Made by a program: the position numbers and the translations under genes
Part shown: positions 62,126 through 64,000 of the stretch, piece by piece
How the letters are laid out: each line of letters begins with the position of its first letter
How positions within the stretch are numbered: the first letter of the stretch is position 1
Assembly: GCA_030686995.1 (NCBI GenBank)
Contig: CM060680.1
Coordinates: 205,455,322 to 205,519,321 of the forward strand
Source of the DNA: Artemisia argyi
Lineage: Eukaryota; Streptophyta; Magnoliopsida; Asterales; Asteraceae
Direction: 5' to 3'
DNA: 64,000 nucleotides
The notes under the pieces: generated by a model
What the model was told of the DNA's origin: nothing
Database searches by the model: none
Seen by the model: only the letters and a program-made list of their open reading frames with translations

Positions 62126-64000
62126 CCCTAATTTAATGTGGCAGTAATACTAATAGTCTAATACTAATATTACTATGTTATAAAAACTCAGGGTCATAAT
62201 GGTGGGACGGGTATCAGCTCAATGTCTTAACTGACCCATAGAAACAATTTTTAATTTTTATAAGCAATTAGTATTTTCAAATTAGTGATGGAGTTCTTGG
62301 TGAGGGAAGGAGAATGCGTACCTGCCATATTCGCATGTAGAGACCTTCAGGGAGCAGTTGATGATGTGTGGGAGGTTTAGGAAGCATAAATGGTACACCA
62401 TGTATATATAAATCCTCCAAGTTTCTCTAGATAGGAACGTACTATGCTTTCCTTTTTCACAACAGTCTCATTTGGTACCATTGTACTAATACAGACTGAA
62501 AATTCCCGTAAAAAGAAACTCATTCTTTAAATTAGTATTACACCGTGAGATATAATTCAAGGTGTAGCATCTTATATTGTGGCGGCCCCCACTGCTCGAG
62601 ACCAAGTCGGCTTGGTCTGCCATATGTAGCTTTTGTTGAGGAAGTTGGTTTGTTGCTGCTTAGAAAAGAGGCATGTTTTGAAGAGCCCCCGGTTCGAGAA
62701 GTTTGGACCTTTTCCGAATCAGCTTGATGTGTATGTAAATATAGCATAGTTAACAAACGGAACCTACCATATCGACTCAATTCTTAATGAATGAGTCGAT
62801 TCCGGTCATATTTGATCTCTAACAGGCCCACCATTAATAAATCAGTTGAAATGAAAACGGGTCCAATTGGTCAATATTAAGCGAAAGTATACTGTATATG
62901 CACAAAGAAAATCAGAAACATACCACATATTTTGATGAAAGTATATCTTCTGAAGTTCTGTTTCTAGAAAGTTCATGGTGTATACCAGCTGACAGATTTC
63001 TTCTAGATAACGGATCCCCCGCACCAGTGAGCCTATCCCTAATATCTTGTCTAGCTAGCTATAAGAATGAAGAAAGGCTCAACTGTTAATGTTAACAGAC
63101 TTGACAAAAGGATCTATTGTTCTCAAACACGTCAAATAAATAATTTTGATAAAGAGAAAATCAGGTCTAAGATATCAGACTTTTAGTAAAAATTAAGAAA
63201 TACGTACTAAAAAACACCATGTTGTTGAAAAATATAAAAAAAAAAAGCAATTCAAAACTCCTACTCACCTTGGCTCTCAGCATGGCGTGATCCTACATGC
63301 TCGGTCGCTGCAACACTGTTGAATGTACTAAGAAAGTCGTAAGTGCACCCAGTCCTTGCACGTCTACTGTTCTCAAGTGCTGGATTATGGTTGTGATAGA
63401 AATCATTCAACTCACCTCGAGGAGCTTAGACTTGCTATTCCAGCCTCTTTGAAGGGTCATCTGACTTAGTTTCAGACCTAAAACCTGAAGTTATAAATAA
63501 TGGCGTTAGCTACAACGGTCAACAGAATGGAGAATGGAATATCAGGGAAAGATAGGAGACAAAATGAAAGTACAAACCTTGACCATAAATTCTCAAACTT
63601 CATTGTTAGATTCCCCACGTGCTGTAGGTGCTGCCACAGTGACTCTAACATATTTAGTAATATTTACTCCTGCAAAAGTTTAGAACACACATATAAGTTG
63701 GGAGGCATCATGAAAGATGAGCAAAGGTAGTATATGAAATAGATTTACTTGTAATCGTTGAACGCTGTGCTCGATCTTCCACTTCAATCGCTACTTGGAC
63801 AATTCAACCTTCCAACTGTGAAATACGTATGGTGTTACAGGAGCATCCTGTAGCACAAAACTTATATGTACTCATATGTAGCGAAGCAATAAAAGAAGCC
63901 TTCAAAGGTTAGGCTATTTTGCTTTGTAAGACAGGCACAAAAGCTGGCACAAAGATAATGGTTATCAAAACGCAGTTTAAAAATAACTACTTGCTAATCT
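62126..64000 (-). other. Possible remnants of a minus-strand spliced gene, unassigned
   Basis: Minus-strand segments with coding-like sequence end at donor-like sites: about 63400-63272 (ends HAESQ, then AAG/GTGAGT), 62730-62570 (SEKVQTSRTGGSSKHASFLS), 62400-62320 (ends YMRIWQ, then CAG/GTACGC), and farther down 61760-61660. I do not recognise the family, and the frames contain breaks, so this is only a pointer. Confidence 0.2.

Overview
The window is nuclear DNA of a flowering plant, most likely a eudicot. It is AT-rich, its genes have plant GT-AG introns, and it carries plant glutamate receptor-like (GLR) genes, Ty1/copia elements including Sirevirus-type ones, CACTA, hAT, Stowaway and Helitron elements. 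Asteraceae is a guess from the general look of the repeats, not something the sequence proves.

Only two genes look complete: a tandem pair of closely related GLR channel genes on the minus strand (exons within 9343-12780 and 43195-46496). Each has five exons that join in frame at GT-AG junctions and encode signal peptide, amino-terminal domain, split ligand-binding domain, M1, pore loop, M3 and M4. The duplication includes some flanking DNA (about 9140-12900 against 42950-46540 and 47080-47130). The distal gene has a small deletion that shifts the frame after M4. The remaining gene-like pieces are fragments: a MYND zinc-finger first exon (8551), a GT47 exostosin exon captured inside a CACTA element (21311-22534), and a LURP-one-related exon with an in-frame stop (57059-57241).

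Layout: 1-9.1 kb holds a repeated sequence block of unknown nature (P-Q-R), a 3.0-kb Helitron (924-3921) whose unfilled site is seen in a second copy of the block at 49.1 kb, an antisense remnant of a copia 3' region, a long-inverted-repeat element (5281-6204) and a small Helitron (7410-7873). 9.3-12.8 kb is GLR copy 1. 12997-20955 is a very young, full-length Ty1/copia element (TSD AAAAC, LTRs differing at two sites by eye, one in-frame stop in pol) inserted 216 bp upstream of the GLR start codon. 21038-25823 is a CACTA element (TSD TAT) carrying the exostosin exon, itself split by an hAT element (TSD CATCTACT). 26695-34728 is a non-autonomous Sirevirus-like LTR element (TSD CAAAC) without gag-pol but with a 271-codon ORF.

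34.7-42 kb is a patchwork of MITEs, Helitron ends, a SINE and long (TA)n arrays. 43.2-46.5 kb is GLR copy 2, its upstream region filled with (ATT)n, (TA)n and a near-perfect foldback. 47.9-49.3 kb repeats the P-Q-R block. 49.5-54.6 kb is a nest of copia gag, a probable gypsy LTR and a Sirevirus LTR with decayed gag. 54.9-64 kb is low in recognisable content.

I found no new multi-gene system. The best leads are the captured and re-interrupted exostosin exon, the ORF of the non-autonomous Sirevirus-like element with its GC-rich palindromes, the Helitron family that repeatedly abuts (TA)n arrays, and the transposon invasion of both GLR upstream regions.
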